Assembly: GCA_963703125.1 (NCBI GenBank)
Contig: OY969790.1
Location: 620,001-684,000, forward strand
Length of the DNA stretch: 64,000 nt
Reading direction: 5' to 3'
From: MFD04716-140 sp963703125
Lineage (GTDB): Bacteria; Bacteroidota; Bacteroidia; Flavobacteriales; Flavobacteriaceae
The notes under the pieces were generated by a model that saw only the letters and a list, made by a program, of their open reading frames with translations, did not search any database and was not told the origin of the DNA. This document shows positions 41,925 through 52,095 of the stretch, piece by piece. Within the stretch, counting starts at the first letter, position 1, and each line of letters starts with the position of its first letter. A program made the position numbers and the translations under genes.

Positions 41925-42623
41925 ATGAAACCAAAAAAGCATCCTAAAAAAGATCTGAACAGGAGCAAAAGTCTCTACTTCTTTGCTGCCTTGGCATTGG
42001 TCATGCTACTAACCTATGCGGCATTGGAATGGAAGACCTATGACCTGCCCAATGAATATGTAGTGGATTTAAACAATCCTGATGATCAAATCGAAGAAGA
42101 AGTCCCGATTTTTAAACTAGAAGTCCCTCCACCGCAGCCACCAGTGGCACCAAATATAATAGAAATAGTGCCGGACGATCCCGAAATAAATGAAACACCA
42201 ATCGCTACTACAGAACCGCTACATTATCAAGTAGTGGCAATCGACAGTGTAGTTTTTGAAGAAATCGAAGAGGAAGTACCGGTTAATTGGGCATCGGTCG
42301 AAGAAGTACCTGTTTTTCCGGGTTGTGAAAATGAAAATGACAAACGCGCCTGTTTCCAAAAAATGATCGGCAAGCATATTTCAAAAAACTTTCGATATCC
42401 AGAAATGCAACGGGAATTGGAAATTCAAGGAAAAGTATATGTACAGTTTGTAATCGAAAAGGACGGGGAAATAGGGAAAATTCAATTAAGGGGGCCGGAT
42501 AACAGTCTGGAGGCCGAAGCTGCCAGAATCATTGGTAAATTACCTAAAATGAAGCCCGGAAAACAAGGAGGTAAACCGGTCAAAGTACCATTTAGTATTC
42601 CCATTACTTTCAAATTGCAATAA
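41925..42623 (+). CDS. TonB energy transducer
   Basis: A 232-aa protein with a basic N-terminus, one transmembrane anchor (about 16-36, YFFAALALVMLLTYAAL), a proline-rich linker (VPPPQPPVAPN), and a C-terminal TonB domain (YPEMQRELEIQGKVYVQFVI, then GKIQLRGPDN and the final VPFSIPITFKLQ). It would couple the inner-membrane proton motive force to TonB-dependent receptors. ExbB and ExbD are not adjacent. The gene ends at a bidirectional hairpin shared with the pyrophosphatase gene. Confidence 0.9.
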   Translation: MKPKKHPKKDLNRSKSLYFFAALALVMLLTYAALEWKTYDLPNEYVVDLNNPDDQIEEEVPIFKLEVPPPQPPVAPNIIEIVPDDPEINETPIATTEPLHYQVVAIDSVVFEEIEEEVPVNWASVEEVPVFPGCENENDKRACFQKMIGKHISKNFRYPEMQRELEIQGKVYVQFVIEKDGEIGKIQLRGPDNSLEAEAARIIGKLPKMKPGKQGGKPVKVPFSIPITFKLQ

Positions 42624-42630
42624 CAAAAAA

Positions 42631-42675
42631 ATCAGGATGTAGTTCATAAGATTTCTTATGATTACATCCTGATTA
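42631..42675. terminator. Bidirectional terminator between tonB and hppA
   Basis: AATCAGGATGTA (42631-42642) pairs with TACATCCTGATT (42664-42675), with a further inner stem TCATAAG/CTTATGA. It is flanked by A/T runs and lies between two converging genes. Confidence 0.75.
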
Positions 42676-42689
42676 TAATTTGAAAAATA

Positions 42690-45067
42690 TTACTTTCTGA
42701 TATCTACCTTTTCAATCGTAATCTCTGTTTCTTTCCCTGTGGTTTTTACAGTAGTGTTTTCAAAAGCCTCAAGCTGGGCCTTAACCTCAGCCTCCGAACC
42801 TTTAAAAGTCTTTTCCTGAAGTACTTTTTCTCCGTTTACAATTTGAGTGTACTCAATGGTTGCCTCGGCCAAATCAGAACTTTCAGAATTCATGGTAACC
42901 TTGATTGTTTTTTCTTCATTTAAGTCACCAGCCATCCCTGTGATATTTAAGGCAATACTTGGTGCAATTACCAATGCTACGACTGACATCAATTTTAAAA
43001 GGATGTTCAAAGACGGCCCTGAAGTATCCTTAAATGGATCACCAACCGTATCACCGACTACAGCCGCTTTATGGGCATCTGTACCTTTTCGGCCATCAGC
43101 TTCGATCATTTTCTTGGCATTGTCCCAGGCACCACCAGCATTTGACTGAAATATAGCCATCAGAACACCACAAGTGGTAACTCCCGCCAAAAGACCTCCC
43201 AACATTTCTGCACCACCAATAAAGCCAACAGCCACTGGAACCGCAATGGCCAACAGACCGGGGAGCACCATTTCTTTAATAGAGGCCTTTGTAGAAATTT
43301 CAACACATTTTTCGTAATCGGCATACCCATCGGCTGCATCAAAAATAGCTCTATCCTCGACTGAGGCCTTGGACATGTCGGAGTTATATTTTTTCATTAC
43401 GACCAATGCCGCTGTTAATTGAGGAATATCCTTAAACTGTCTTCTAACCTCTTCAATCATGGCCATTGCAGCACGCCCGACCGCATTCATTGATAGTGCA
43501 GAAAAAACGAATGGAAGCATGCCTCCTACTAAAAGACCCGCCATTACGGTAGGTTTCGAGACATCGATACTGTTTACATGTGCCACTTGCATAAATGCTG
43601 CAAAAAGTGCCAAAGCCGTCAAAGCCGCAGAGGCGATTGCGAAACCTTTTCCGATAGCAGCGGTGGTGTTTCCAACGGCATCCAATTTATCGGTCCGATC
43701 ACGAACTTCATGGGGCAACTCGGCCATCTCAGCAATTCCGCCCGCGTTATCCGAAATAGGTCCGTAAGCATCAACAGCCAATTGTATACCGGTATTCGCC
43801 AACATACCTACGGCAGCTATTGCAATTCCATAAAGTCCCGCAAAATGGTGTGAAACCAAAATAGCGGCAGCTATCAATAAAATTGGGATCATTGTTGACA
43901 TCATGCCAACACCAAGACCGGCAATAATATTGGTAGCAGCACCGGTTTCTGATTGCCTTACAATAGAATTTACCGGTTTGGTCCTGTTCCTGTATAATAT
44001 TCTGTTATTTTACCTACTCCAAGACCGGCCACAAGACCAGCTATGGTTGCCCAAAAAATTCCCATTGCCCCATAAGGCAAGCCTTCAACAGAATCTGGAA
44101 TCATAGCGTTTATGATAAAATAAGACGCTATTACCATTAAAAATGCCGAACCAAATTCACCAATGTTCAATGCGGTCTGTGGATTTCCACCATCCTTTAC
44201 CTTAACAAAAAAGGTCCCTATAATTGACATAACAATACCTACGGCAGCTAGTACCAATGGAAGATATACAGCACCTAAGCCGGCAAAATCAGGAGTTATA
44301 ATAAAGGCACCCAAAACCATGGTTCCAATAATTGATCCTACATAAGACTCGAATAAATCTGCTCCCATACCGGCAACATCACCCACGTTGTCACCAACGT
44401 TATCTGCAATTGTTGCAGGATTCAAAGGATGATCTTCGGGTATTCCCGCCTCAACTTTACCGACCAAATCGGCTCCCACATCGGCGGCCTTGGTATAAAT
44501 ACCCCCACCTACACGTGCAAACAATGCTATTGAGGAAGCACCCATCGAAAATCCCGTAAGCACATTTAGCACCATAGATAGATTTTCGGCACCTGGCCAC
44601 ATTTCCTGATATATCCAAAAAAGACTGCTTAAACCCAAAACACCTAAGCCAACAACACCAAGTCCCATAACAGAACCTCCCGCGAAGGCAACTTCAAGAG
44701 CTTTACCCAAAGAAGTTCTCGCCGCTTGTGTTGTACGAACGTTGGCTTTAGTCGCCACTCTCATACCAATAAATCCTGCCAAAGCAGAACATACAGCTCC
44801 AACAACAAAAGAAACAGCTACCATACCGTTGGATCCTACTTCATTACTTCCTTTAAGGAATAAAAGAATAGCAACTGCTATTACAAAAATGGAAAGTATT
44901 TTATACTCCGCCTTTAAAAAAGACATGGCACCATCAGCAATATTTTTGGCGATACGCGCCATTTTTGCGTCACCCACTTCTTGCTTGGAGACCCACCTAT
45001 TTTTAACGAATACGAACACCAGCCCCAGAAGACCAAAGGCAGGTAAAAGCTTTACAATCAATTCCAT
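42690..45067 (-). pseudogene. hppA: Membrane-bound ion-translocating pyrophosphatase, frameshifted
   Basis: Pumps H+ or Na+ with energy from PPi hydrolysis. The N-terminal half (45067 to about 43980) has the substrate motif DVGADLVGKVEAGIPEDHP and DNVGDNVGDVAGMGADL, then runs into a stop after EYYTGTGPNR. The second half (from 43980) continues in another frame through VNSIVRQSETGAATNIIAGL and DAYGPISDNAGGIAEMAE. One missing A (AAA for AAAA at about 43977-43980) restores a 792-aa protein. GNTTAAIGKGF has Ala at the position that marks K+-dependent enzymes. A polar tail of about 80 residues follows the last membrane helix. Either sequencing error or real inactivation. Confidence 0.88.
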
Positions 45068-45129
45068 TTTTTAGTTGTTTTTTAAGAAAATTTTAGCGGC
45101 TGCTAATGTAGTAAAATTGAATAGAATAA

Positions 45130-45164
45130 AAAAAGCCACTTTTCAATGTGAAAAGTGGCTTTTT
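45130..45164 (-). terminator. Terminator after the soluble pyrophosphatase gene
   Basis: AAAAAGCCACTTTTCA and its exact inverse form a 16-bp stem with a three-base loop and A/T runs on both sides. It separates ppa from hppA, which have the same direction. Confidence 0.82.
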
Positions 45165-45210
45165 GATGTCTTATGTAAAATCTTGGTAATGATACTGTTT
45201 ATCTATGGGT

Positions 45211-45735
45211 TTATATGGTAAAGGTTCGTTTCTTCTTGTGATCACTTTCCTCATATCGTTTCACGCACTGGTGATAAATTTTAATCGCTTCTCCTGCATT
45301 GCCCCAACCTCCCGTATCAACCTTTTTCTCCTCAAGGTCTTTATAAACTTGAAAAAAGTGTTCTATTTCCTTCATTCGATGGGGGTTCAAATCGCTAATG
45401 TCATTGTAATTGTTCCAAATGGGATCATTTACCGGGACACAAATGATTTTTTCATCCGGTCCTTTTTCATCTGTCATGTGAAAAACACCTATGGGCTTCA
45501 CTTCCATGACGACCATCGGGAAAGTAGGTTCAGTTCCCATAACCAAAACATCCAATGGATCTTTATCAAGTGCAAGCGTTTCAGGGATGAATCCATAATC
45601 CCCGGGATACATCATAGAAGAAAACAACATTCGATCAAACCGAATCTTGTGTAATGTAAAATCATACTCATATTTATTTCGACTTCCCTTTGGGATTTCA
45701 ATCAATACATCAAAAGTCAAATCTTTATCGCTCAT
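45211..45735 (-). CDS. ppa: Inorganic pyrophosphatase, family I
   Basis: Soluble Mg-dependent hydrolysis of PPi to phosphate, driving biosynthetic reactions. The 174-aa protein has EIPKGSRNKYEYD, YPGDYGFIPETL and the signature DKDPLDVLV. It lies directly upstream of the membrane pyrophosphatase, so two PPi-consuming enzymes are encoded side by side but as separate transcripts. Because Ppa is intact, loss of HppA activity would be tolerable for growth under some conditions (inference). Confidence 0.96.
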   Translation of the reverse strand: MSDKDLTFDVLIEIPKGSRNKYEYDFTLHKIRFDRMLFSSMMYPGDYGFIPETLALDKDPLDVLVMGTEPTFPMVVMEVKPIGVFHMTDEKGPDEKIICVPVNDPIWNNYNDISDLNPHRMKEIEHFFQVYKDLEEKKVDTGGWGNAGEAIKIYHQCVKRYEESDHKKKRTFTI

Positions 45736-45816
45736 GTTACTTTTATAATATTAATGGTAGAGGTTCAACGTAGACCTTAAATCAAAATTGCCTCGGTATC
45801 ATTTTAATTTCTAAGT

Positions 45817-48312
45817 TTAAAAATTAAAGCCGAAGGTACCTGTAATACTGAAAGGCCGCGCATTTGGGCTATCTAAATAATTGCCCCTGAAATTGAAATC
45901 TATCCTGAAAATCTTAAAAATATTGCCCACGCCAAAAGAATACTCATAATAAATGCGATTATTCGGAGATTGAAGCGGTATATTGGTTGGACTGCTCAAA
46001 GCTATATTCTTATTTGAAAGTTCTCCCCAGACACCGCGTAGACCTACAATTTCCCTAAGGTTTAATTTTCTCATAAAAGGTATTCTTGAGAAGAACCTTC
46101 CATTGAAATTATGTTCCAAATGCATGGCTACATAGGTATCGGTAACAAATTCATAGAAGTCCAGATTGGGAAATGTTCCATAATTGGTGAAAAATGTTTG
46201 ATTTCCTGGTATGACATTTAGTAATCCTAGTGGTACTTCACCAAAAGTTTTTCCTATTTCAACTGTACTGAACAAACGACCAAAACCACCTACCTGCCAA
46301 GGTTGACTATACCTAAATTGCAATTTACTATAGTTGAAATCACTATTCCATATACCATCCAAACCGCGCGTATAATTTAACAATAACGTACTGTAATTGT
46401 CATTGATGTCCCTCCGTTCAACTCCATACCCAATTGTTTTCTTTCCAGGGGTGTAAATCAAAATGGTATTAAAATCGAATTGCCTTATTTCAGAAGATAT
46501 TCCGGTCGGTGAATTGACATCAACATAGTCCAGGCTAAAAGCCTCCGGAAGTGCCGAACTTAAGGTTCGGAACGTACCTCCCACCCCTATTCTTAAATTG
46601 GTAAACGGTTCCATCTCCAAACTTAGGGCACTGAGATTTATCTTGGTCAGCCTGTTATTGGCCCCAACCGTTAAAAGCGAAGATGATGCAATACTTCTTC
46701 CCAGCACATCATTGGTTGCGGTAAGACTAACTCCCAACTGCTCAATATCGTGTCTATTTCCACCAGAAATGATTAACCTACTCTTTTTATCCAACAGAAA
46801 TTTACCTGAAATACCATGTTTAAACTTATGGTCGGTAAAACCATAGGCCATATACCCTTCCAAGCGCCAAGTGTCATTTTCCCCAAAGTAGGTCGTTGCT
46901 CCTGCCCTTACTCGTGGGCCTTCTGCCTGGTTATACCCAAATACGTCATACACGGAACCTATATCCATGTTCCATTTATCAATTTCAACGTATCCTGAAC
47001 CAAGAATGCTCACCAAATTATAGTAAGATTTGAACTTAGGTACTGTTTTTAACGTATCCAATAGTTTATAAATTCCCTTTTCATCTTTATTTAGACTTTC
47101 AAGACGATTTTTATCCCAGAAATCATCATCCTTTACAATCGCCGCAGGGTCATATGGGTTCTCCTCAGGTCTATAAAATTCTCGGGGTTTGGGTTCATCA
47201 AATGCGTAATCATCGTAAACTGTGGTTCGCTTGCCATATACGCCCCGTGATTTTTCCTTTTTCTGAAAACTAAAATCACTTAACATATAATCGCGTTTGA
47301 GAAGAAAAACAGAATCATTCACAACTTCAAAATCCTGCTCAATATAAATTTCTTTCACCCAGTTGATATTGGCACTTTTGGTGACCTCCATATTAATATT
47401 CTTAATAGCGAAAGTGGAATCGTTCACCCAAAAATCCCCTTTAAATGTGAGTTCGTTTTTCCTCCTGGGATAGTATACAATGTTATAGCACCATTTGTTA
47501 TCGATAAAAGCACTGTCCCTCAAGGCATAATTATACGTATCAACACCCGTTCGTGACAGCGGACTCGTAAAACTCTTATCAAAGAACTTCAGATAGTTGT
47601 TATAAATATCATAGTCTTGATAAAGGTTCGCCACGAATGCGATGATGGCCTGGTTATTGTCAAAACCCGAGTTTTTATTTCCAAGAATTTGCTCTTTTTC
47701 CTCATTGATCAAATTGTCGCCATGAACCTTGGAAAAAGTTTCGTTCAAAAAAATGGGCAAGTAAGTCTTACCTGTAATTCGTGAAGTATCCAAATCCTTG
47801 AATACAAACTCCAGGCCCTTGAATATTTTCTTTTTCATAAGGGCACTATCGATGGTATTCAAATCAAACTCGACCTTTTCATACTTACTATAGGCATACT
47901 GTTTAAACTTGCGAATGCCATTTTCACGCTTTTTTGCCCATATTTTCTTCAAAATTTCAACCGCCGGGTTGTTCTTCTTGGATTGTTTTCCGGCAATCAG
48001 AATAACTTCTTTGAGCTCTTCGGTGGACTCCTTTAACTTGATGTCCATATTATAGGTTACTCTTGAAGTAAGTGGAATATCCACAGTGGCAAAACCAATA
48101 AAGGAAACCTCAAGAACATTGTACGTTTTATCCGATTCCATGTAAAAAATACCATTATCATTGGTAATGGTACCTTCAATGGAGTTTTTAAAAAGGATGT
48201 TGGCGTATGCAACAGGGTTTCCGGATTCATCTTTCACAATGCCGCCAACTTTGGTTTGGGCATGAACAAGGAGTCCAAAAAGAAATATAAAAAGGATAAA
48301 AATCTTCTTCAT
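45817..48312 (-). CDS. DUF5686 outer-membrane protein with carboxypeptidase-regulatory-like domain
   Basis: An 831-aa exported protein: signal peptide (MKKIFILFIFLFGLLVHAQ), a carboxypeptidase regulatory-like beta-sandwich (about 21-105), a middle region containing the DUF5686 pattern (INNLYQDYDIYNNYLK-type segment, GVDTYNYALRDSA), and a long C-terminal barrel ending in aromatic GTFGFNF. It has no plug domain, so it is not a classical TonB receptor. Function unknown in the family; location is the outer membrane. It is a single gene. Confidence 0.85.
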   Translation of the reverse strand: MKKIFILFIFLFGLLVHAQTKVGGIVKDESGNPVAYANILFKNSIEGTITNDNGIFYMESDKTYNVLEVSFIGFATVDIPLTSRVTYNMDIKLKESTEELKEVILIAGKQSKKNNPAVEILKKIWAKKRENGIRKFKQYAYSKYEKVEFDLNTIDSALMKKKIFKGLEFVFKDLDTSRITGKTYLPIFLNETFSKVHGDNLINEEKEQILGNKNSGFDNNQAIIAFVANLYQDYDIYNNYLKFFDKSFTSPLSRTGVDTYNYALRDSAFIDNKWCYNIVYYPRRKNELTFKGDFWVNDSTFAIKNINMEVTKSANINWVKEIYIEQDFEVVNDSVFLLKRDYMLSDFSFQKKEKSRGVYGKRTTVYDDYAFDEPKPREFYRPEENPYDPAAIVKDDDFWDKNRLESLNKDEKGIYKLLDTLKTVPKFKSYYNLVSILGSGYVEIDKWNMDIGSVYDVFGYNQAEGPRVRAGATTYFGENDTWRLEGYMAYGFTDHKFKHGISGKFLLDKKSRLIISGGNRHDIEQLGVSLTATNDVLGRSIASSSLLTVGANNRLTKINLSALSLEMEPFTNLRIGVGGTFRTLSSALPEAFSLDYVDVNSPTGISSEIRQFDFNTILIYTPGKKTIGYGVERRDINDNYSTLLLNYTRGLDGIWNSDFNYSKLQFRYSQPWQVGGFGRLFSTVEIGKTFGEVPLGLLNVIPGNQTFFTNYGTFPNLDFYEFVTDTYVAMHLEHNFNGRFFSRIPFMRKLNLREIVGLRGVWGELSNKNIALSSPTNIPLQSPNNRIYYEYSFGVGNIFKIFRIDFNFRGNYLDSPNARPFSITGTFGFNF

Positions 48313-48360
48313 TCAAACAAATGATATTCGCCATGCGAATTCAACAAATAACGTACCAAT

Positions 48361-48393
48361 AAAAAAGCTCCGCCGAGATTGGAACGGCGGAGC
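48361..48393 (-). terminator. Terminator after pdhB
   Basis: GCTCCGCCG and CGGCGGAGC form a perfect 9-bp GC-rich stem with a nine-base loop, followed on the minus strand by TTTTTTATT. It lies 27 bp after the pdhB stop. Confidence 0.85.
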
Positions 48394-48420
48394 AAATGTA
48401 CCCTTACAAATTGGTATGCC

Positions 48421-49398
48421 TTATTTATATAACACTTTTTTAACGGCCTTGATCACATCCTCGTGATTTGGAAGCCATTCTGCCAGTAATACCGGTGAAT
48501 ATGGCGCTGGAGTATCGGCAGTGTTTATTTTTTGAATCGGTGCATCCAAATAATCAAAAGCGTGGGCTTGCACATGATATGTAATTTCTGTGGCCACATT
48601 ACCAAATGGCCATGCCTCCTCCAAGATTACCAATCTATTGGTTTTTTTGACCGATTTTAAAACTGCCTCATAATCCAAGGGCTTTACGGTTCTCAAATCA
48701 ATAATTTCACAACTGATATTTTCCTTGGCCAATTCTTCCGCCGCCTTGTCAGCTTCCTTTATTATTTTACCGAAAGATACAATGGTAACATCGGATCCCT
48801 CCCTTCGAATATCGGCAACGCCCAAAGGAATAGTATACTCGCCTTCTGGCACCTCGCCCTTATCGCCGTACATCTGCTCCGACTCCATAAAAATTACAGG
48901 GTCATTGTCCCGAATGGCAGATTTCAATAAACCCTTGGCATCCTTTGGATTGGAAGGAACCACTACTTTCAAACCTGGACAATTCGCATACCAACTTTCA
49001 AAAGCTTGTGAGTGCGTTGCCGCCAATTGACCTGCGGAAGCCGTAGGGCCCCTAAAAACGATCGGACACGGAAACTGGCCGCCCGACATCTGACGAATTT
49101 TTGCAGCATTGTTTATAATTTGGTCGATCCCAACCAAAGCAAAGTTAAAGGTCATAAATTCAATAATGGGTCTGTTGCCCGTCATAGTTGAACCCACACC
49201 GACACCCGCGAAACCAAGTTCTGAAATTGGTGTGTCAATCACTCGTTTGGCCCCGAACTCGTCCAGCATCCCTTTTGAAGCTTTATAGGCACCATTATAT
49301 TCCGCAACTTCTTCGCCCATCAAGTAAATGGATTCATCCCTTCGCATTTCTTCGGACATGGCCTCCTGAATGGCTTCCCTAAACTGTAGTGTCTTCAT
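48421..49398 (-). CDS. pdhB: Pyruvate dehydrogenase E1 component, beta subunit
   Basis: Beta chain of the thiamine-diphosphate-dependent E1 of the pyruvate dehydrogenase complex (325 aa). Typical segments are ALREAI-like FREAIQEAMSEEMRRD at the start, MGEEVAEYNGAY, DTPISELGFAGVGVG, and the C-terminal ITYHVQ and DTPAPYSPVLLAEW. The alpha subunit and E2 are not adjacent in the window. It could in principle serve another 2-oxo acid, but the sequence pattern fits PdhB. Possible -7 box TATTTTTG on the minus strand at 49451-49444. Confidence 0.92.
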   Translation of the reverse strand: MKTLQFREAIQEAMSEEMRRDESIYLMGEEVAEYNGAYKASKGMLDEFGAKRVIDTPISELGFAGVGVGSTMTGNRPIIEFMTFNFALVGIDQIINNAAKIRQMSGGQFPCPIVFRGPTASAGQLAATHSQAFESWYANCPGLKVVVPSNPKDAKGLLKSAIRDNDPVIFMESEQMYGDKGEVPEGEYTIPLGVADIRREGSDVTIVSFGKIIKEADKAAEELAKENISCEIIDLRTVKPLDYEAVLKSVKKTNRLVILEEAWPFGNVATEITYHVQAHAFDYLDAPIQKINTADTPAPYSPVLLAEWLPNHEDVIKAVKKVLYK

Positions 49399-49574
49399 TT
49401 GATCGTATTGTTTCTAATCTGTCCGTGATTCTTCGAACGCTAGCAAAAATAGGAAAATATATATCAATTGAAAGTTCATTATGACTAAAAATATATTGGA
49501 ATTTTACTATGCATGCATAGCTTTTTTGAAAATTAATACCTATCTTAGCACCATCAATTTAAAGTGCATACCAA

Positions 49575-50315
49575 ATGAAAATACTCGTTTGTATCAGTAA
49601 TGTTCCTGATACCACTTCCAAAATCAATTTTACCGAAGGTGATACCAAATTTGATACCAATGGGGTTCAATTCGTAATCAATCCGAATGATGAATTTGGT
49701 TTGACTCGCGCCATGTGGTTCAAAGAAAAACAGGGGGCAACGGTACATGTGGCAACGGTAGGAGGACCAGGCACGGAACCGACCATTCGCAAAGCACTTG
49801 CCATAGGGGCCGATGAAGCCATAAGGGTCAATACAGAGCCAACGGACGGTTTTTTCGTTGCGGAGCAGCTTGCCGAAGTTGTTAAAAATGGGGGTTATGA
49901 TTTAGTAATTGCCGGTAGGGAATCCATTGATTATAACGGTGGAATGGTCCCCGGTATATTGGCAACGTTATTAGATATGAATTTTGTAAATACCTGTATT
50001 AGCATTGAGGTAGATGGCACCAACGTTACCGCAATTAGGGAAATAGACGGTGGAAAAGAAAAAATTTCCAGTTCGTTGCCATTGATCATTGGCGGACAAA
50101 AGGGCTTGGTTCAGGAAAGTGATCTGCGTATTCCCAATATGCGCGGAATTATGATGGCCCGCCAAAAGCAATTAAAAATAATGGAACCCGTTCAATCGAA
50201 CAATAAGACAGCCGATGTTAAGTTTGACAAACCTGCACCCAAAGGTGCCGTTAAATTGGTGTCCGATGTTGGGGAATTAGTGAATCTATTGCACAACGAA
50301 GCAAAGGTCATTTAA
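49575..50315 (+). CDS. etfB: Electron transfer flavoprotein, beta subunit
   Basis: Beta chain of the heterodimeric ETF, which takes electrons from acyl-CoA dehydrogenases and passes them to the quinone pool through ETF dehydrogenase. The 246-aa protein starts MKILVCISNVPDTT, has FVINPNDEFGLTRA, the AMP-binding AGRESIDYNGGMVPG and LRIPNMRGIMMARQK. Divergent from pdhB; 73 bp upstream of etfA. Confidence 0.96.
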   Translation: MKILVCISNVPDTTSKINFTEGDTKFDTNGVQFVINPNDEFGLTRAMWFKEKQGATVHVATVGGPGTEPTIRKALAIGADEAIRVNTEPTDGFFVAEQLAEVVKNGGYDLVIAGRESIDYNGGMVPGILATLLDMNFVNTCISIEVDGTNVTAIREIDGGKEKISSSLPLIIGGQKGLVQESDLRIPNMRGIMMARQKQLKIMEPVQSNNKTADVKFDKPAPKGAVKLVSDVGELVNLLHNEAKVI

Positions 50316-50388
50316 ATAATATAGTCTCATTTCTACCTCCTACTTTCAGTTTTATGGGACCATAAGGTAGATCCGTAATTAAAAAAAT

Positions 50389-51357
50389 ATGTCAGTATTA
50401 GTATATACAGAATCCGAGAACGGAAAATTCAAGAAAAGCGCACTGGAAGTGGCCTCTTATGGCAGTGCCGTTGCGAAACAAATGGGAACATCGGTTACCG
50501 CCGTAACATTCAATACTTCGGAAGGTGAAAGCCTAGGGGCCTGCGGGGTAAGCAAGATTTTGAATGTAACTGATGCCAAACTTTCAACTTTTAACGCCAA
50601 GGCCTATGCACATGCTATCGCGGAAGCAGTTGAAAAAGAAGGTGCCAAAGTCATTATTGTAAGTTCTAGCACGGACTCCAAGTACCTAGCACCCCTATTG
50701 GCGGCTAAATTGAAGGCGGGCTATGTACCCAATGTGGTTACTGCGCCAGAGAGCACAGATCCCTTCATGGTAAAAAGAACCGCTTTTAGCAATAAGGGCT
50801 TTGCCCATACGCAAATTCATACGGATATAAAGATAGTCGGTGTTTCAAATAACAGCTATGGCGTAGTGGAAAATGCTACGACGGCATCGGTGGTGGAGTT
50901 CAAAGTCACTCTTGATGATTCTGATTTCAAAACAAAATCCATTGAGGTTGACAAAGTGGTCGGCAAGGCGACCATCGCAGATTCCGATATTGTCGTTTCA
51001 GGAGGAAGAGGTCTTAAAGGCCCTGAAAATTGGGGAATGATAGAAGAATTGGCATCCGTTCTGGGTGCTGCAACAGCCTGTTCCAAACCCGTTTCGGATA
51101 TGGGTTGGAGACCGCATGGGGAACATGTGGGGCAGACAGGAAAACCCGTCGCCAGCAATTTATATATTGCAATCGGCATTTCCGGGGCTATTCAACATTT
51201 GGCCGGAGTAAGTGCTTCAAAAGTAAAAGTGGTCATCAACTCGGACCCGGAAGCGCCCTTTTTTAAAGCTGCCGACTACGGAATTGTGGGAGACGCCTTT
51301 GAGGTAGTGCCTAAACTCATCGAAAAATTAAAGGAATTTAAAGCGCAAAACACTTAA
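50389..51357 (+). CDS. etfA: Electron transfer flavoprotein, alpha subunit
   Basis: Alpha chain of ETF (322 aa). The N-terminal domain is followed by the C-terminal FAD-binding domain with SGGRGLKGPENW (about 205-216), GASRA-equivalent GAATACSKPVSDMGW, VGQTGKPVASNLYIA and GISGAIQHLAG, then the NSDPEAPFF loop and ADYGIVGD. Translated after etfB, in which the AMP part of the complex resides. Together they serve fatty acid and amino acid beta-oxidation. Confidence 0.97.
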   Translation: MSVLVYTESENGKFKKSALEVASYGSAVAKQMGTSVTAVTFNTSEGESLGACGVSKILNVTDAKLSTFNAKAYAHAIAEAVEKEGAKVIIVSSSTDSKYLAPLLAAKLKAGYVPNVVTAPESTDPFMVKRTAFSNKGFAHTQIHTDIKIVGVSNNSYGVVENATTASVVEFKVTLDDSDFKTKSIEVDKVVGKATIADSDIVVSGGRGLKGPENWGMIEELASVLGAATACSKPVSDMGWRPHGEHVGQTGKPVASNLYIAIGISGAIQHLAGVSASKVKVVINSDPEAPFFKAADYGIVGDAFEVVPKLIEKLKEFKAQNT

Positions 51358-51383
51358 TTTTTGTTAATTTGCACCCCTTATAG

Positions 51384-51423
51384 GGCTGTTTAAATACATG
51401 GTATGCCCAATATTTAAACAGCC
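51384..51423 (+). terminator. Hairpin after etfA
   Basis: GGCTGTTTAAATA and its exact inverse (13 bp, 14-base loop) followed by TTTCGTATTTTAG. It would end etfBA transcripts or act as an attenuator before the nuclease gene 20 bp downstream. Confidence 0.55.
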
Positions 51424-51442
51424 TTTCGTATTTTAGTAAATT

Positions 51443-52078
51443 ATGAGTTTAGTCCGGTTAAAAATAAAAGGGATTTCGTATAGCCAAACACAAAACGGTG
51501 CCTACGCCCTTATTTTGAACGAAGTAGATGGGGATAGAAAGCTACCGATCGTCATTGGTGCCTTTGAAGCGCAATCCATCGCCATTGCCCTTGAAAAGGA
51601 AATTAAACCTCCCCGCCCACTGACCCATGACTTGTTCAAGAATTTTGCCGACCGTTTTGATATCGTTATCAAACAAGTAATCATCCATAAATTGGTGGAC
51701 GGCGTGTTTTATTCGAGCATTATTTGCGAAAGGGATAAAATCGAAGAAATAATCGATGCGAGGACCAGCGATGCCATTGCTCTGGCCCTTCGTTTCAGTG
51801 CCCCCATTTTTACCTATAAGACCATTTTGGACAAAGCGGGAATCTTCTTGAAATTTTCCTCAAAGGATAAAGAAGCGGATAAAGAGGGAAAAAGTGACAG
51901 CATTATGGTCGATGAAATTTTGCAGGAGGGTGAAACCGTAGAAATAGATTCCGATGTCGCTGGTGCTTATAAGGAACTAACATTGGAAGAGCTGCATCAA
52001 GAATTGGACAAGGCCGTGACAAATGAAGATTATGAAAAGGCCGCAAAATTGAGGGACGAAATATCCAAACGCAACTAA
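51443..52078 (+). CDS. Bifunctional nuclease (BFN/DUF151) family protein with UVR motif
   Basis: A 211-aa protein with the DUF151 domain at 1-140 (VGDRKLPIVIGAFEAQSIA-type segment, THDLFKNF, DARTSDAIALALR), a charged linker, and a C-terminal UvrB/UvrC motif (ELHQELDKAVTNEDYEKAAKLRDEI, in two halves: LHQELDKAVTNEDYEKA and AKLRDEI). Plant and bacterial members have been reported to cleave DNA and RNA; other functions are possible. It is followed after 17 bp by the nucleoside transporter gene, a likely operon. Confidence 0.88.
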   Translation: MSLVRLKIKGISYSQTQNGAYALILNEVDGDRKLPIVIGAFEAQSIAIALEKEIKPPRPLTHDLFKNFADRFDIVIKQVIIHKLVDGVFYSSIICERDKIEEIIDARTSDAIALALRFSAPIFTYKTILDKAGIFLKFSSKDKEADKEGKSDSIMVDEILQEGETVEIDSDVAGAYKELTLEELHQELDKAVTNEDYEKAAKLRDEISKRN

Positions 52079-52095
52079 ATAGACGAGCAACGCCC

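Noticed and set aside
42690..43904. The hppA C-terminal half as a separate gene
   Set aside because: No HppA family member begins at this point; conserved residues between the halves are encoded across the shift.
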